DNA of 64,000 nucleotides, from NCBI RefSeq assembly GCF_036898095.1, contig NC_090751.1, positions 74,190,432-74,254,431 of the forward strand, read 5' to 3'. A model generated the notes under the pieces. That model was not told the DNA's origin and ran no database searches. It worked only from the letters and a program-made list of their open reading frames with translations. Both the position numbers and the translations under genes were made by a program. The number at the start of each line of letters is the position of its first letter. The first letter of the stretch is position 1. This DNA is from Palaemon carinicauda. Its lineage: Eukaryota; Arthropoda; Malacostraca; Decapoda; Palaemonidae. This document shows positions 1 to 11,598 of this stretch, in pieces.

Positions 1-997
1 TTAGAGCTAGTAAAGGCCCTCTCTTTTAAGCTGGTGGTATATAAGGCCTGAGCCTTAGAGAATTCAAGGACAATAGTTTCCTTCGGCTCTGTTTCCTCTC
101 TGGATGCAGGTTCCGTCCTGAGACAGACATGGCAATCCGGGCCAGAACTCAATTTCCTCCACTGGGACAGTGCCCAGTTTTTCTGAGAGGAAGATCTTCC
201 CACCCCCCCCCCCCCGACATGGGCATGTGTTCTGCGTACCTCCAAGGGTTAACGTTAGAGAAGGCGGGGAGATCTTTAACATTTAGCTTCTTCGGGGCCA
301 AACGTGTTGCAACTAGCTGATGCATCTCAGTCCGAAGAGAGGCCTCCTTCTCGGACGATTTCATTTGGATGTCCTGCACCATGGACAGCAACGAGTGCAA
401 CGTACTCGTGATCGAATCTAGTTGGGGTGCAGTGGAGGAGGTCAAAGGCACCGGCTCATTCACTGTGGCCGATGATACCGAAATCGTTTCGGCTTTCTCG
501 GTTTCCGTCTCAGGTGGAACGTCATCCGCCTGATCCAATTCCTTCACTAGGAGATTGTTCTCAGTCTCCTCTGAGACAACTGACATGTTGTCTTTTAGCT
601 GGATGCTCTCTAAGGCATCCGAAACTTCAGATTCTACCGGAATCTGAACCAGGGGAATCTCAGGTTGAGCCTGGGGAATAACTGCATCCGAAGATGCCCT
701 AGGGAAAAGACAAGCCCTCCTCTTTTCGTTAGGAAGGTATGGGCCAGAAGTGTTCTTCTGGAAACCTTTAACCCATTTACGCAGCATTTCCCTTTCTGCG
801 TCCCTTGACTCAGTGGACTTTTGATCATCAAAAGCCTCTCTTACCAGTTTTTCACAAACGGTACATACCTGTGGGTCCAAGTACTTGAGAGCCCCCTTGG
901 TGACTGCGCAGCGAGCATGGGCCCTGCACATGTCGTGGCCGCAGAAGTTCCTACTGCGGACCCTGCAAAAACTATTCCCACACTCGGGATGCTCCTC
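1..997 (-). pseudogene. DIRS Gag-like protein, broken (copy A)
   Basis: Reading starts at a 3' splice site (AG at 998-999) and opens with the Cys/His-rich cluster shared by all copies here (C..C...GH..C..HA.C...C..C), then the conserved WVKGFQKN..GPYLPNEK block and an acidic linker. The frame is lost in a run of about 13 C at 202-216, where the NPWRYAEHMP..GG block shifts, and again near 130. Gag homology continues to the window edge. No ATG is seen at the exon start, so the start codon was probably in an upstream exon. Function is inferred from position: DIRS first-ORF products are presumed structural nucleic-acid binders. Confidence 0.75.
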
Positions 998-3264
998 CTG
1001 TAAAGAAAGAAAAGCATATAAGTATTCGGTGAAATTCTCAAATTTCAGCATACATATAATATCTTATATTAGCTTGGATAGGGTAAGCTATAAATAGGAA
1101 AGACACCTACAAGTGTTTCCTGTCCAGCCAATTGCTATCACCTCCTCCAATATTTAAAGTAGAATTCTTAAGAATTTTTAGAGGAAGATGATATCCTATG
1201 ATATAAAGTGTCTCTTAACACAATCTTCCAATTAACATTGGGGATTAAGAACAATTATGGATTATAACCATTAAAGGAAGAGAGAATCACTCTCTTATAT
1301 GTGATGGTCTCACAATAGGCTGCCCATGAAGCACCTTGTAGGTTGGAAAAACTTTGGGCTACAGCACTGACTGTTTGGTAACAGGTTGCCAGTCCTGTCA
1401 GGCCTGCCGGCACCTGCCGCGCCTACCGGCATCTGCCGGGCAAGCCGGCACATGCCGGCCTATTCTGGACTATTGAAGGCAATTATTGTCTTCATAAAAT
1501 TGTGTGATAGACCACCGGCAACGGCTCTGCCGGCGGCGGCGGCTCTGCCGGCCGGCAGTGGCTCTGCCAACTGCCGGCGGCTCTGTCGGCGGTGGTGATT
1601 CTGCCGGCCGGCAGCCAAGGATCTGGCAGTCGAGGATCCGGCAGTTGGCGGCAGATGACCAGGTATGGGTGGCCGGCTGCCGGCTGGCAACTCAGCAGCC
1701 GGCAGTCGGTCCCTGAATGTCCAATGTCTTTGGGTTGTCGGTCAACTATGTTCCCAAAAAGCGGCGGCAGGGCAACTGCCGGCCAGCAGACAATGGACAT
1801 GGCCCAGTATGAAAGTACGAGAGAAAGAAGAGAGGATGGAGGAAGGCAAGGGCTCAGCCTTGCCGGCCTGCATCCAGAATGAGGGTTCAATTGGAAGGGG
1901 GAATTAAATTTGGGCTTCCACCCAACCATATCCCAGTCATAAGGGCTATGGAAGGCAGTCCAAGGGAGGACTGAAGAACACTCTAAAGAATATGAGGGTA
2001 CCCGCCGGCAGCCGGCCCGGCCGGGGGCAGATGGGGAACCTCAGGCCAGTCCTACAAGAACCCTAGGGTCAATGTAGAACGACGGCCAGGAGCGTGTTGG
2101 ATCATTCAACACGAAAGAGATAGAGGGGAGGGGGTAGGTGTCCTACAGGTAAGGTAATGCCTGAAGGCACTACTTAACCTAAAGGATTCTGGTCTCATGA
2201 AGTAACCTCAGTTAGGAGAAATCATTTCCCCAGGTTGGGTTAGTCAAGGGAGAAGATGTCCGTAGGACACCATCTCACAGGAGAGCAGAATCTCGTACCA
2301 GAGACCTTAGGCAGTGAAGAAATCCTTTCTTAGGTCTAGGGTCTACCAGCACAGGACTGTCTGCTAGTCCAAGGAAGGGGGAATTGTCATACAAAACCCC
2401 CAAGTATGGTCTAGGGAGGTCTAACCTCCTGAAAGAGCAGCTTAACCTGACATGGGAAATCATTTCACCAAGACAGGAAGATGCCTAGCACAGACTGATA
2501 CTCTGATGTCCCGTTCTAAACTCAAAACCGACTCAGTGGTTAGGAGAATGAAAACTGAACGTCTCAGTAAAACTTTGCCAGAACTCGGTTCACAGCAAAG
2601 AAAACTGAAAATAGCCTAGGCTAATCAGAGGGAAGGGGGATTGCTCTTGAATCTCCTAGGAGATTAGTATCGACTTAAAAGGTATAGGAGGTGTCAGTCT
2701 CCCCTTAAAAGGCAATACAAGAGCAATGGGGACATGTATGAGAGTATACTAAAGCACCTAGGCTAGTAGCATAGGAGCATTGAGAATCGTTCACCGAAAC
2801 TCTCTGTATACACTACTATCTTGGAAGAGGAAAGCATAATTAATTAATATCATAAATGTGTAAAATATTGCCTGTGATTCAATAAAACTTTACCAGGAAG
2901 GTTATATCATGCATGAAGTGTGTGGGTGCCTAGGCTAGGAAGCCTAGCACTCGTGAGGCTCAGTCATAAATAGCCAAATCCACGACAACAATGACATAAT
3001 ATAAGAATCCCTAGCTAAATTTCTAAATAGCTAAAGTTATTAAAGCGTAAAAATGCCGGGAAAGGGTCGTTCTGGCTAACTAAATGATCAGAAAGAACGA
3101 CCGCGTCCATGACGCCATCCGGCTGGCAACAGCTCTTGTTACGTTAATTACGATCTCAATCGAAAAGCAAAACTGGCAAGAGCTTACATTTACACAAGAT
3201 AAAGATATTACTTAACTTTCCAGAAGCTGATGAGGCTGGGGAAGAGAGAACGGGGAAAACAACG
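998..3264 (-). other. Noncoding leader of DIRS copy A
   Basis: No credible gene. The 3' splice site is at 998-1,010. A GC-rich stretch at about 1,386-2,030 is packed with GCCGGC/TGCCGGC motifs and gives several spurious proline/alanine-rich ORFs. From 2,845 onward the sequence is duplicated at 3,641-4,306. Unit 1 has about 150 bp (near 2,990-3,150) that the second unit lacks. Confidence 0.6.
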
Positions 3265-3640
3265 GTCAAACGGAGCTACAATAGAAAGAATGACGGTGGC
3301 GCCTCGCGGTGGCAGATTGGCGCACTATTTGCAGAGCAGTAGGGAGCGTCGAGAGCGTCGAGAGCGATGTCTCTGTAACGACTCTCCTTATTCTTGCCTC
3401 TCTTTCCCCTCGAAGTGAAAGCTCTATTGGGGGCGTAGATAGCCATGAGACGTGTCAAGAATACGTCCTCTGATATTACGCGATATCCCTTCGTAAAATT
3501 TTAAGGGATATTCGCTCCAGGAGTTAGAATTCTGGATACCTTTGGTAAATTCTCTGGGATATATCACTGTAGTCAAATATACCTAGGAGGCTACCTTCGA
3601 AGGAACTTCCATCACGACGACATGGCCTGAGCCCAAAAAA
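3265..3640 (-). repeat. Left inverted terminal repeat of DIRS copy A (inner edge approximate)
   Basis: Ends in CATGGCCTGAGCCCAAAAAA, the outer left-end signature found at the ends of A', C and D. The inner edge is approximate because the matching right ITR lies outside the window. ITRs of DIRS elements are copied from each other during replication. Confidence 0.7.
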
Positions 3641-4306
3641 GTAATATCATAAATGTGTAAAATATTGCCTGTGCTTCAATAAAACTTTACCAGGAAGGTT
3701 ATATCATGCATGAAGTGTGTAGGTGCCTAGGCTAGGAAGCCTAGCACTTGTGAGGCTCGATCATAAATAGCCAAATCCACGACAACAACGATCTCAATCG
3801 AAGAGCAAAACTGGCAAGAGCTTACATTTACACAAGAAAGATATTACTTAACTTTCCAGAAGCTGATGAGGCTGGTGAAGACATCATAGCATCCAAAAAA
3901 ACTCCAAAATAGCAAGGGAGAACACGGGAAAATACCGATCAAACGAAGCTACAATAGAAAGAATGACTTGGTGGCGCCTCGCGGTGGCGGATTGGCGCAC
4001 TATTTGCAAAGCAGTAGGGAGCGTCGAGAGCGATGTCTCTGTAACGACTCTCCTTATCCTTGCCTCTCTTTCCCCTCGAAGTGAAAGCTCCATTCGGGGC
4101 GTAGATAGCCATGAGACGTGTCAAGAATACGTCCTCTGATATTACGCGATATCCCTTCGTAAAATTTTAAGGGATATTCACTCCAGGAGTTAGAATTCTG
4201 GATACCTTTGGTAAATTCTCTGGGATATATCACTGTAGTCAAATATACATAGGAAGCTACCTTTGAAGGAACTTCCATCACGACGACATGGCCTGAGCCC
4301 AAAAAA
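3641..4306 (-). mobile_element. DIRS fragment A': leader end plus left ITR
   Basis: Homologous to 2,845-3,640 of copy A and ends in the same outer signature (GAGCCCAAAAAA at 4,306). It differs by an indel of about 150 bp and a private insertion near 3,882-3,910, so it is a separate older copy rather than a fresh duplication. A is inserted in its leader; it is itself inserted in A''. Confidence 0.75.
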
Positions 4307-4481
4307 GTATGCATGACGAACGACAGCGCCCCAAAATGGCCCCTCTGGTGACCGGCTATGCTCCAATAAACACATTAAATTTATTCTAATTTCATTGTGA
4401 GAAGGGAGCTAAAATTATACACAGGAAAGATTAAATACTCAACTTTCCAGAGGCTTAAGATGCTAGAGAATGCCTGATAAA
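4307..4481 (-). mobile_element. DIRS fragment A'': leader piece
   Basis: Matches the leaders of copy C (26,100-26,225) and copy D (49,135-49,255), including the shared box TTCCAGAGGCT. It is cut at 4,481 by the right end of copy B. Its own left ITR is not found before the old Ty3 fragment at 11,599 and has probably been lost. Confidence 0.65.
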
Positions 4482-4950
4482 ACGAATTTTGAGCGAAGCG
4501 AAAAATCTGTTTTTGGGTGAGATAGCCATGACGTCCTGATGGAAGGTTCCTTCAGTAGCTTCCTAAGGGTATATTTGACTACAGAAGATATTCCCAGAGA
4601 ATTAAACTAAAGGTTTCACAGAATTCTAACTTCTGGCGCGAGTACCCATAAGGTTTCCCTTTTGGATATCGTATATCAACAGGGGACGTATGCATTGACA
4701 CGCCACATGGCTATCTGCACCCCACATAGCGTTTATGCTCCGAGGGGGTAGAGTGGCAATTATGGGAGGAGCCGTTCTAAAACTCTCCTCCTACGCTACT
4801 GTTATGGTACCTAGCGATGTAAACAAACGGCCGCCATATTGGCCGACGTCACATCCGCCCGCGCCAACTCCATTCCACCTGGCGTATTCGCCAAGATACA
4901 ATAAGAAAGGGAGAGGCTTGACAGGTCAAAATAGGGAGTTTTGGGCGGGT
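4482..4950 (-). repeat. Right ITR and ITR-ICR spacer of copy B
   Basis: Begins with the outer right-end signature TTTTGAGCGAAGCGAAAAAT followed by TTTTTGGGTGAGATAGCCAT. Closely related to the termini of F and H. Gives a spurious 83-aa ORF at 4,735-4,986 that should not be called a gene. Confidence 0.8.
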
Positions 4951-5032
4951 CCATCAGGACGTCATGGCTATCTCACCCAAAAATAGATTTTTCGCGTCCG
5001 TCTTTTGGGCTCAAGCCATGACGTGCTGATGG
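4951..5032 (-). repeat. Internal complementary region (ICR) of copy B
   Basis: Inverted repeat CCATCAGGACGTCATGGC ... GCCATGACGTGCTGATGG around an AT-rich centre. Its two arms are complementary to the outer left and outer right ends, the arrangement defined for DIRS-1, where the ICR splints the ends during circle formation. Slightly decayed (CGCGTCCGTC in place of the usual CGCTTCGCTC). Confidence 0.8.
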
Positions 5033-5832
5033 AAGTGTACCAGAGAATTAGTGTATCGTGGGTGTTTTCCCCAATTAATAGTGCCTTTGACTTCCAAACA
5101 ATATTTCTTTGGTCTGATGACCATAGAGACCGTGACATCTCCGTTACATGTCACTCCCAATGGCATAAGCTATGACATGGCTTCCTGCCCCCCTGGCAGG
5201 GAAGTCCTAATTGGACGTAGGAAGATCTTGAAGTCACCTGTGGGAGACGACTCAGCCTTGGACGAGGGACTTGTCGGTCTCATAGACATGTCCTGAGAGA
5301 TAAGTACTTTTTGTGGGAACAAAAATATCACATTTCTTAGGTGAGAATCTCCACCAGGAGCAGTATAATGAGATGAATTATACTGCTGATAAAATTAGGA
5401 TAAGTAAAACACTAAAACCGTAGTATATTTGGATAAAGTAGGGCGAAATGAGACGCATTTGATAGCGAAATATCAATTTATTTGGGAGAATTTCGTAATA
5501 AAAATAAAATAAGATGACAACTTATTTAACATAAAATTATTTGGATACAGACATAGGCTGGAGATTGTCGAAGACAAAGGTGTGAAATCTGAAAAGAAAA
5601 TCTTGCCACAGCACACATAAGTTCCGGTGGAATTGAAAAGTCTTTGACATCTGAAATACACTTCATGTCCGATAAACATGTGGCACACGTGTACCAGTCT
5701 ATATCACTTCACCATAAGGAGGAACAGTCTCTAGTGACACTGAGTGGCACTTAAAACACTATGTATCGCACAAGAGTCAACACAGGCACCCGTTGAGTTA
5801 GAGTCCCGAATAACTCACTGTCATTCGCAGCG
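5033..5832 (-). other. 3' region of copy B with poly(A) signal
   Basis: No gene. On the minus strand AATAAA lies at 5,477-5,482, followed within about 30 nt by the block TGCGTCTCATTTCGCC that recurs in related form at the same place in every copy, so transcripts probably end here. The 71-aa and 81-aa ORFs in this stretch have no family resemblance. Confidence 0.6.
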
Positions 5833-6861
5833 TTAAGCAGCAGGTTTTAGTACACTACCTGCGGCTACTACTAACCTTTTGAGTTCTTGCACCTGCTTCG
5901 CATAGTGTTTGAAGAACACTTTCAAAGATTTCCAGCCTGTGAAGGACCGGAGGCTCTCAAAATCCATGCTCTGGAAAAAATTAAGGGAATAGGTGACTTT
6001 CCTAGGATCATGACCAGCGGGTGTACTGTCAGGATCCGCTCAGCGAATAAAATAGGTGATCTTCGCCCGTAATTGTTTGAGTGACAAATCACTTCCTGAC
6101 GTTTCGCCTTTAAAGAGTTGTCCTCCGCCAAAGTTTGAAGTTCTACAAAGATAGACCTTAAGGCTTTCTACTGGGCATAGAGAGACATCTTCCTTCAGAG
6201 GGCAGATTTTCCAAGGGCCCCACCTCTTCGTTGGGAGCTCATTGTTTGCCAGAAACGTTGGGTTAGGAAAGAGGGTAAGTTCCCCTGTGTCGGCGAACTG
6301 TATCTGGCCCTACTTTCTAGATAAGGCCACTATCTCACTGACCCGCGCTCCCGAAGCGAGAGCGAAAAGGAAAATAACTTTTTTGGGTCAGGTCTTTCAG
6401 AGGGCAAGATTCATTGTCCAGGCTAGAGGCAAATTGAAGCACCTTGTCGAGAGACCAGGAGATAGGTCTCGGTGGGGGTGCGGGACGGAGTCTAGCACAT
6501 ACTTTCGGAATTTTGTTAAAGATTTCGTTGGACAGATCAACCTGGAAGGCATAGAGTAATGGTCTTGTCAAGGCCGATTTACAAGTGGAAATCGTGTTGG
6601 CTGCTAGGCCTTGTCCATGAAGGTGAATGAAGAAGGACATACAAAAATCCGTAGAGATTTCCGAAGGATTCTTCGCCTTGACAAAGGACACCCACTTCTT
6701 CCAGGAAGACTCGTATTGCCTTCTGGTAGACTTTGTTTTGTATTCCTCTAGGAAGTCTAAGCACTTCTTCGATATTCCAAATCTTTTCTTCACAGCTAGT
6801 GAGAGAAAATCATGAGATGAAGGTCTCGGGTTTTCCTTAATGAAGCGAAGACAGTCGACTT
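5833..6861 (-). pseudogene. DIRS tyrosine recombinase, broken (copy B)
   Basis: Homologous to the integrase-like YR that inserts DIRS circles into the genome. The N-terminal half is open from the VDCLRF block through the core-binding part (KKRFGISKK...STRRQYESSWKKW...GLAANTISTCKSALTRPLLYAF) to DLTQK. The frame is then lost at about 6,380, just before the catalytic SGARVSEI arginine motif. The C-terminal part, with the HxxR region and KHYAK tyrosine, survives in another frame; the stop lies at 5,833-5,835. Overlaps the end of the RT-RH-MT region in another frame. Confidence 0.8.
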
Positions 6862-8620
6862 CTGGACCTGCTGGGAGAGAACTGGGTCCGGCAGGGGGAT
6901 TCGCTTGGGCTTAAGTTCCAGGATGAGAGGGAACCAAACGCTCCTCGGCCATTTGGGAGCCACCAGGGCTGACGTTCCCTTGAAGGTTCTCAATTTGGTG
7001 AGGACTTTCAGCAGAAGGTTGGTTGGAGGGAACAGGTAAATCTTGTTCCACCTGTTCCAGTCCAGGGACATGGTGTCCACCGCTTCCGCCTTGGGGTCCT
7101 CGTATGGGGCCACATAATGAGGAAGTTGGTTGTTGTTGCTCGTCGCGAAGAGGTCGATTTGCAGTTCCGGGACCTGATGGGAGATGAAGGAGAATGATCT
7201 TGCGTCTAGGGACCATTCCAACTCTATTGGGCTTGTCCGTGATAGAGCGACCGCCGTCACGTTGCGGAATCCTTGTAAGTGAACTGCCGAGAGGTGCCAT
7301 CTCTTCCTGTCCGCAAGGCGGAAGATGGGTAATAGCACACGGATGAGATGGGGCGATCGTGAGCCCTGATGGTAGAGACATCTGACCAACACGACGCTGT
7401 CCAGGGTGAGGCGGATGTGGATCGAGGGATGAGGGGACAGTTTCTTCAAGGTGAGAAGAACCGCCATGGCCTCCAAGATGTTGATGTGGAACTTCTTGAA
7501 CAGGGGAGACCATGTTCCTTGCACCTGACGTTGGTGAAAGTGACCCCCCCCCACCCTTATAGTGAGGCATCCGTGTGGATGGTGATCGACGGAGGCGGTG
7601 GTTGGAGAGGAACGGATCTTCTTAGGTTCTTTGTCTCCGACCAGGGTTTTAGGAGTGAACGAAGCCTGGTTGGTAGGGGTCTCTTGAGATCTCTTCGAGC
7701 AATGGATGCGTTTTGTCTCCAGACTCCCGATGCATCCTTTAGCTGTGCTTTTAGCACTGGGTCTGTCACTGAGGCGAACTGTAGGGAGCCGAGTACTCAT
7801 TCCTGTTGTCGTCTTGAGATCCATTTAGATTTTAGAAGTCTCTTGACAGATCCCGCTATTTGCTTCCTTTTCTTCAGAGGGAGGGAAAGACGGTGTGACT
7901 GAAGATCCCAGTGGATTCCCAACCACTGAAACTTCTGAGCTGGAGACAGTCGAGACTTTTTGGTGTTGATTTAGAAACCCAGATGTTCCAGGAACTGGGT
8001 CACCTTTTTGCAGGCACGCAAGCATTCTTCTGGCGATGTCGCCCAGATCAGCCAATCGTCCAGGTAGGCCATCACCTGGACGTCTTGAAGACGTAGCTGT
8101 TGGACGATCGTGTCTGCGAGCTTCGTGAAGATTCTTGGGGCCACGTTGAGGCCGAAAGACATGGCCCTGAAGGCGTATTGTCTTCTTTAAAGCCTGAATC
8201 CTAGGTAGGAAGAAGCTTGGTGATTCATTGGAACGTGTCAGTAGGCATCCGCCAGGTCTATGGACACCGTGTAAGCCTTGTGAGGCAGTAGGGCCCTTAT
8301 ATGTTGAAGGGTCAGCATCTTGAACTTGTTGTTCACAATGAGCTTGTTGAGAGGGGATAAGTCCAGAATGACTCTGAGTTTGTCTGAGTCCTTCTTGGGA
8401 ACGCAGAATAGCCTTCCCTGGAACCTGATGGACTTTACTCTCTTTATCACCCTCTTGTCCAAGAGTTCTCGAACATATTCTTCCAGAATGGGGGTTGATC
8501 ATTGGAAGAAATGATGAGAGACTGGTGGAGGTGATATCCAGCTCCAGGCCAGTCCTTTCTTGATGATGCTGTGGGCCCAAGGATCGAAGGTCCAGCGATC
8601 TTGAAAATGGGGGAGTCTTC
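6796..8620 (-). pseudogene. DIRS reverse transcriptase / RNase H / MT-like, broken (copy B)
   Basis: RT blocks are recognisable: LFCVPKKDSDKLRVILDLSP, SIDLADAY, the YLDD catalytic motif near 8,030, then RNase H and the IDLFATSNNN...LFPPTNLLLKVL region equivalent to the methyltransferase-like domain of DIRS elements. Damage: TGA in place of the Trp after SIDLADAY (8,238-8,240); a stop right after the RNase H DASL motif; an indel in a G run near 7,550; and a valine for the RNase H aspartate in TADALSR (here TAVALSR). Confidence 0.8.
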
Positions 8621-8639
8621 CTCCCACCGGAAGCACTTC

Positions 8640-10575
8640 ATTGCTTCTGGTTTTCAGAGGGCTTACCACCTCGGCCGCCTGCTCCTCTCCCTTCTCTCCC
8701 TCTGGAAGGACGTCGAGAGGAGTCTCTGCCGGAGCCTCTACCCTTGGGGCGAAAGGTAGTGGTCTGCTTTTAGTAGGCTGGGGTGAAAACTGGTGATTGG
8801 GACACCACTGGCTGAGGAACCAACTGAAAAGTCTGTTGTGGCTGAGGCACTAATTGAGGAGTAGCGGGAGCCGGAAACTGGCGTTTAGCTTGACGCTGTT
8901 GGGGGCGCGACTAGTTGGGTTTCTTCTTAGGCTGGGGGTCCTCATCCTGAGAAGACTTCCTTTTGCACGACAAGCCCCACTTATTGAGAAGGTTCCTATT
9001 CTCAGTGGAGGCTCTGTCCATAATCTCTTTCACCAGCTCCACGGGAAAGAGATACTTGCCCCAGATGTTCGAGGAGATCAGTTTCCGGGGTTTGTGTTTA
9101 ATTGTTGCGCTCGCAAACACGAACTCTCTACATGCCCTCCGAGCCTTGATGAAACTATATAGGTCCTTCAACAAGATGGCGAGGTGGGTTTTCGCGAGGA
9201 CCATGTAGACGATAGGGACCCGAGTATCGGAGGATATTGTCTCAAGGACCACCTGATGAGACAGAGAGGCCGCCAGTCTCTCTTTTGTGTCCAATTCCCG
9301 ACGGAGGAGGTAATCCATGAGCTTGGGAAGGTCCTCGTTGAACTGACGTCCGGCGACGTCAGGTTCCAGCTTCCCAACCGAGAAAGTTAGCTGGATGTCC
9401 TTCCAGCTCTTATCGTCCGGGGGTAGGGCGAGGGAGAGAGGCCTACATTCCTCCAATGTAGGGCAAGGTTTGTTCTCCTCCACTGCCTTTAACACAGCGG
9501 CCAAGGCCTTCTCAGCAAAAGGGAAGACCCTGGTGGGGGAAGCAAGAAATGACGGGTGTTTTTTGCTTAGGGCTGGCACCTTGGAATTGGTGTAGCCCCT
9601 GTTCTTGAGGCTGTTGGCCAACAGAGCCTAGGCCTTGGAGTGCTCTAGCATGATTACCTCCTTCGGTTCGGTCTCCTCCTTAGAGGATGGCTCAGACTTC
9701 AGACGGACGAAGCAGTCCGGGTAGGCCTCAAAGCTAGGGAAGAATTCCATCTCTTCAAGGGGAACAGCACCTAGCTTAGCGTTAATCACGATACGTCCAG
9801 TGGTGATAGGCATGAATTTCGCATGCCACCAGGGGTTCGTTACCGAGCAATCGGGGAGATCCTTGACGGAGATCTCCTTGGGCGCCTTTTTCAAGCCCAG
9901 TATCTCCTTCCTGATGTTGCCGTGCCCCTGGCGGAGCTTTTCATCCAGGAATGCCATCAAGACCTGGAGGGTATCTTAGGAACCTGATGGGGTGGGTACT
10001 GGGGTGGTCGATGTAGAAGGAATTGGCTCCGAGGTCACAATGGAAGCCACAGAGGGTGTACGGGCAATCTCGCCCTCAGAATCCAGGAACTCCACAAGGT
10101 CCTCTTCTTCCTCCTGACCCCCTTCCATGAGGGTCCTCTCGGTGTCTTCGGAGACCTCCGACATCCTCTCCACCTCGTCGATGTGGCACTGTCGGAGGGC
10201 GGTCAAAACGTCCGGCTCGACCGTTAGTTGGATGCACGGGATCTCGTCCTTGGGGATGACGGCATCCGCGGATGCTTTGGGGAAGAGCATGGCTCTCATC
10301 CTCTCGCTTGAGAGATAGGGCCCCGTGGCGTTCTTTTGAAACCCACGCACCCACTTGTGCAGGGTCTCATGGGCCTTGTCCCTAACCTCCGTAGACAGAG
10401 GGTTGTCGAACGCCTCATCCAGCAGTTTCTTGCAGACGGTGCAGACCTGCGGATCCCAATAGCGGAGGTCCCCTTTTATGGTGTAACAGCCGGCGTGGGA
10501 TCAGCATGCCCGATGACCATGAAAGTCCGGGCGACGAACGCTGCAGAAGGCGCTTTCACACTTCACAAGCTCCTC
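8640..10575 (-). pseudogene. DIRS Gag-like protein, one frame with nonsense codons (copy B)
   Basis: From the splice acceptor at 10,575 one frame runs through the Cys/His cluster, WVRGFQKNATGPYL block, acidic linker, the VTNPWWHAKFMPIT region, the ALSKKHPSF region and the Lys-rich KKRKSSQDEDPQPKKK stretch. It is interrupted only by stops: TGA at 10,501, TAA at 9,976, TAG at 9,628 and TAG at 8,911, with no frameshift between them. The Arg/Gly-rich tail follows at about 8,650-8,760. No initiating ATG in the exon. Confidence 0.75.
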
Positions 10576-11598
10576 CTGTAAAAGAAAGAGGCTATGATTA
10601 CATGAAGTCAATACACAAGTGACTTAATTTAATCTTAGATTAGGACTAAGTTTAATTATTTATTATATAAGATTCCATGTATGAGCTTAGGATAGTAAGC
10701 TAGAAAGGAAGGTAGGGAAGACACATACTCGTGTATCCCATCCAGTCCATTGCCTTGACCTCTCAGCGTAACTAATTCCAGAGGGCTAAGATGCCCTGGG
10801 AGGAAGAGGAACACCCATGGGGGATGAGCCAAGCTTAGTCTTCCTACAGAGAATTAGGAACGATGGGAGGGAAAAACCGAGTTCATTCAGTTAATTGAGA
10901 AGGAGGAGTATGCGAAACCTTCTTCTATAGGATAGGTCCCGGCAAAGAACTGCACATGGATGCACAGAATATGCTGGAAGATTATTTACTGTACAACTAT
11001 ACGCAATAGTTTTTAGTTTAGGGTATCTCAGTACCATAAGAGTACTGGCTATTATCCCTAGCTGTACAATAATCCCTGCCGGCACCTGGCCGGCAGGAGT
11101 AAGGAGTGACTGTCCACTATAATGTACCTGAGTGTGAGGCGACCGACCGGCGCCGGCGGATCTCCATCAGGGAGAAACCCTTTCGAGCCAGCAGTCTAAG
11201 TGGCAAGGAGAAAGGGTGAAGCTATAACGTGATGGCAGATCGGCACGCTGGCTCCGACAGCCGGCAGGCAACCGGCAGCGGTATAGCAACAAGGATACTG
11301 ACAAGACAATGGTACTGGTAGTGGATGGGCGCCAGCGAGCCGGTGGCCTCCCCCCCTTCCCCGGCGGCAAGTTGGCAGTGATATACCGACACTGTCTGCA
11401 TTCAGTGAGACAGGTAGGAAGTCGGAGTTACCGCCGGCAGGTGCCAGGAGAGGGGGGGGGGCGGCAGTGGAACAGCACTGACAGAGAGAGAGAAAGATAG
11501 GAGGGGGAAGGGGGAAAGGGTAACTCGGTACCCAAACCCTTCCGCCTCCGGAAGGAGTGTTCAAATGAAAGGAGGGGTGGGGCCTTTCATACGGTGGC
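10576..11598 (-). other. Truncated leader of copy B
   Basis: No gene. Carries the conserved acceptor (pyrimidine tract and CAG at 10,576-10,590) and a CCGGCA-rich stretch at about 11,070-11,460. ORFs here are low-complexity artefacts. Homology to DIRS leaders ends at the Ty3 fragment junction. Confidence 0.6.

Larger units (their letters stand above)
1..3640 (-). mobile_element. DIRS copy A, 5' half (Gag, leader, left ITR)
   Basis: Minus-strand DIRS retrotransposon cut by the window edge. It holds a broken Gag (1-997), a noncoding leader and a left ITR ending in GAGCCCAAAAAA at 3,640. Directly after that end, sequence homologous to A's own leader starts again, so A lies inside another DIRS copy (A'). 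The RT, YR and right end lie left of the window. Confidence 0.85.
4482..11598 (-). mobile_element. DIRS copy B (5' truncated)
   Basis: Minus-strand DIRS element with, from its right end: ITR, ICR, 3' region, YR, RT-RH-MT, Gag and part of the leader. Leader homology stops at about 11,598, where a fragment of Ty3 gag begins, so the left ITR is missing. Belongs with F and G by protein sequence (PSFEAYPDC in Gag) rather than with C, D and E. Confidence 0.85.

Noticed and set aside
1386..1929. Overlapping Pro/Ala/Arg-rich ORFs on both strands
   Set aside because: Produced by GCCGGC repeats, which lack stop codons in several frames.
4485..5000. A separate ~500-bp inverted-repeat (MITE-like) element recurring many times
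   Set aside because: The units are DIRS right ITRs plus ICRs, shown by their fixed position next to YR 3' regions and by complete copy G.
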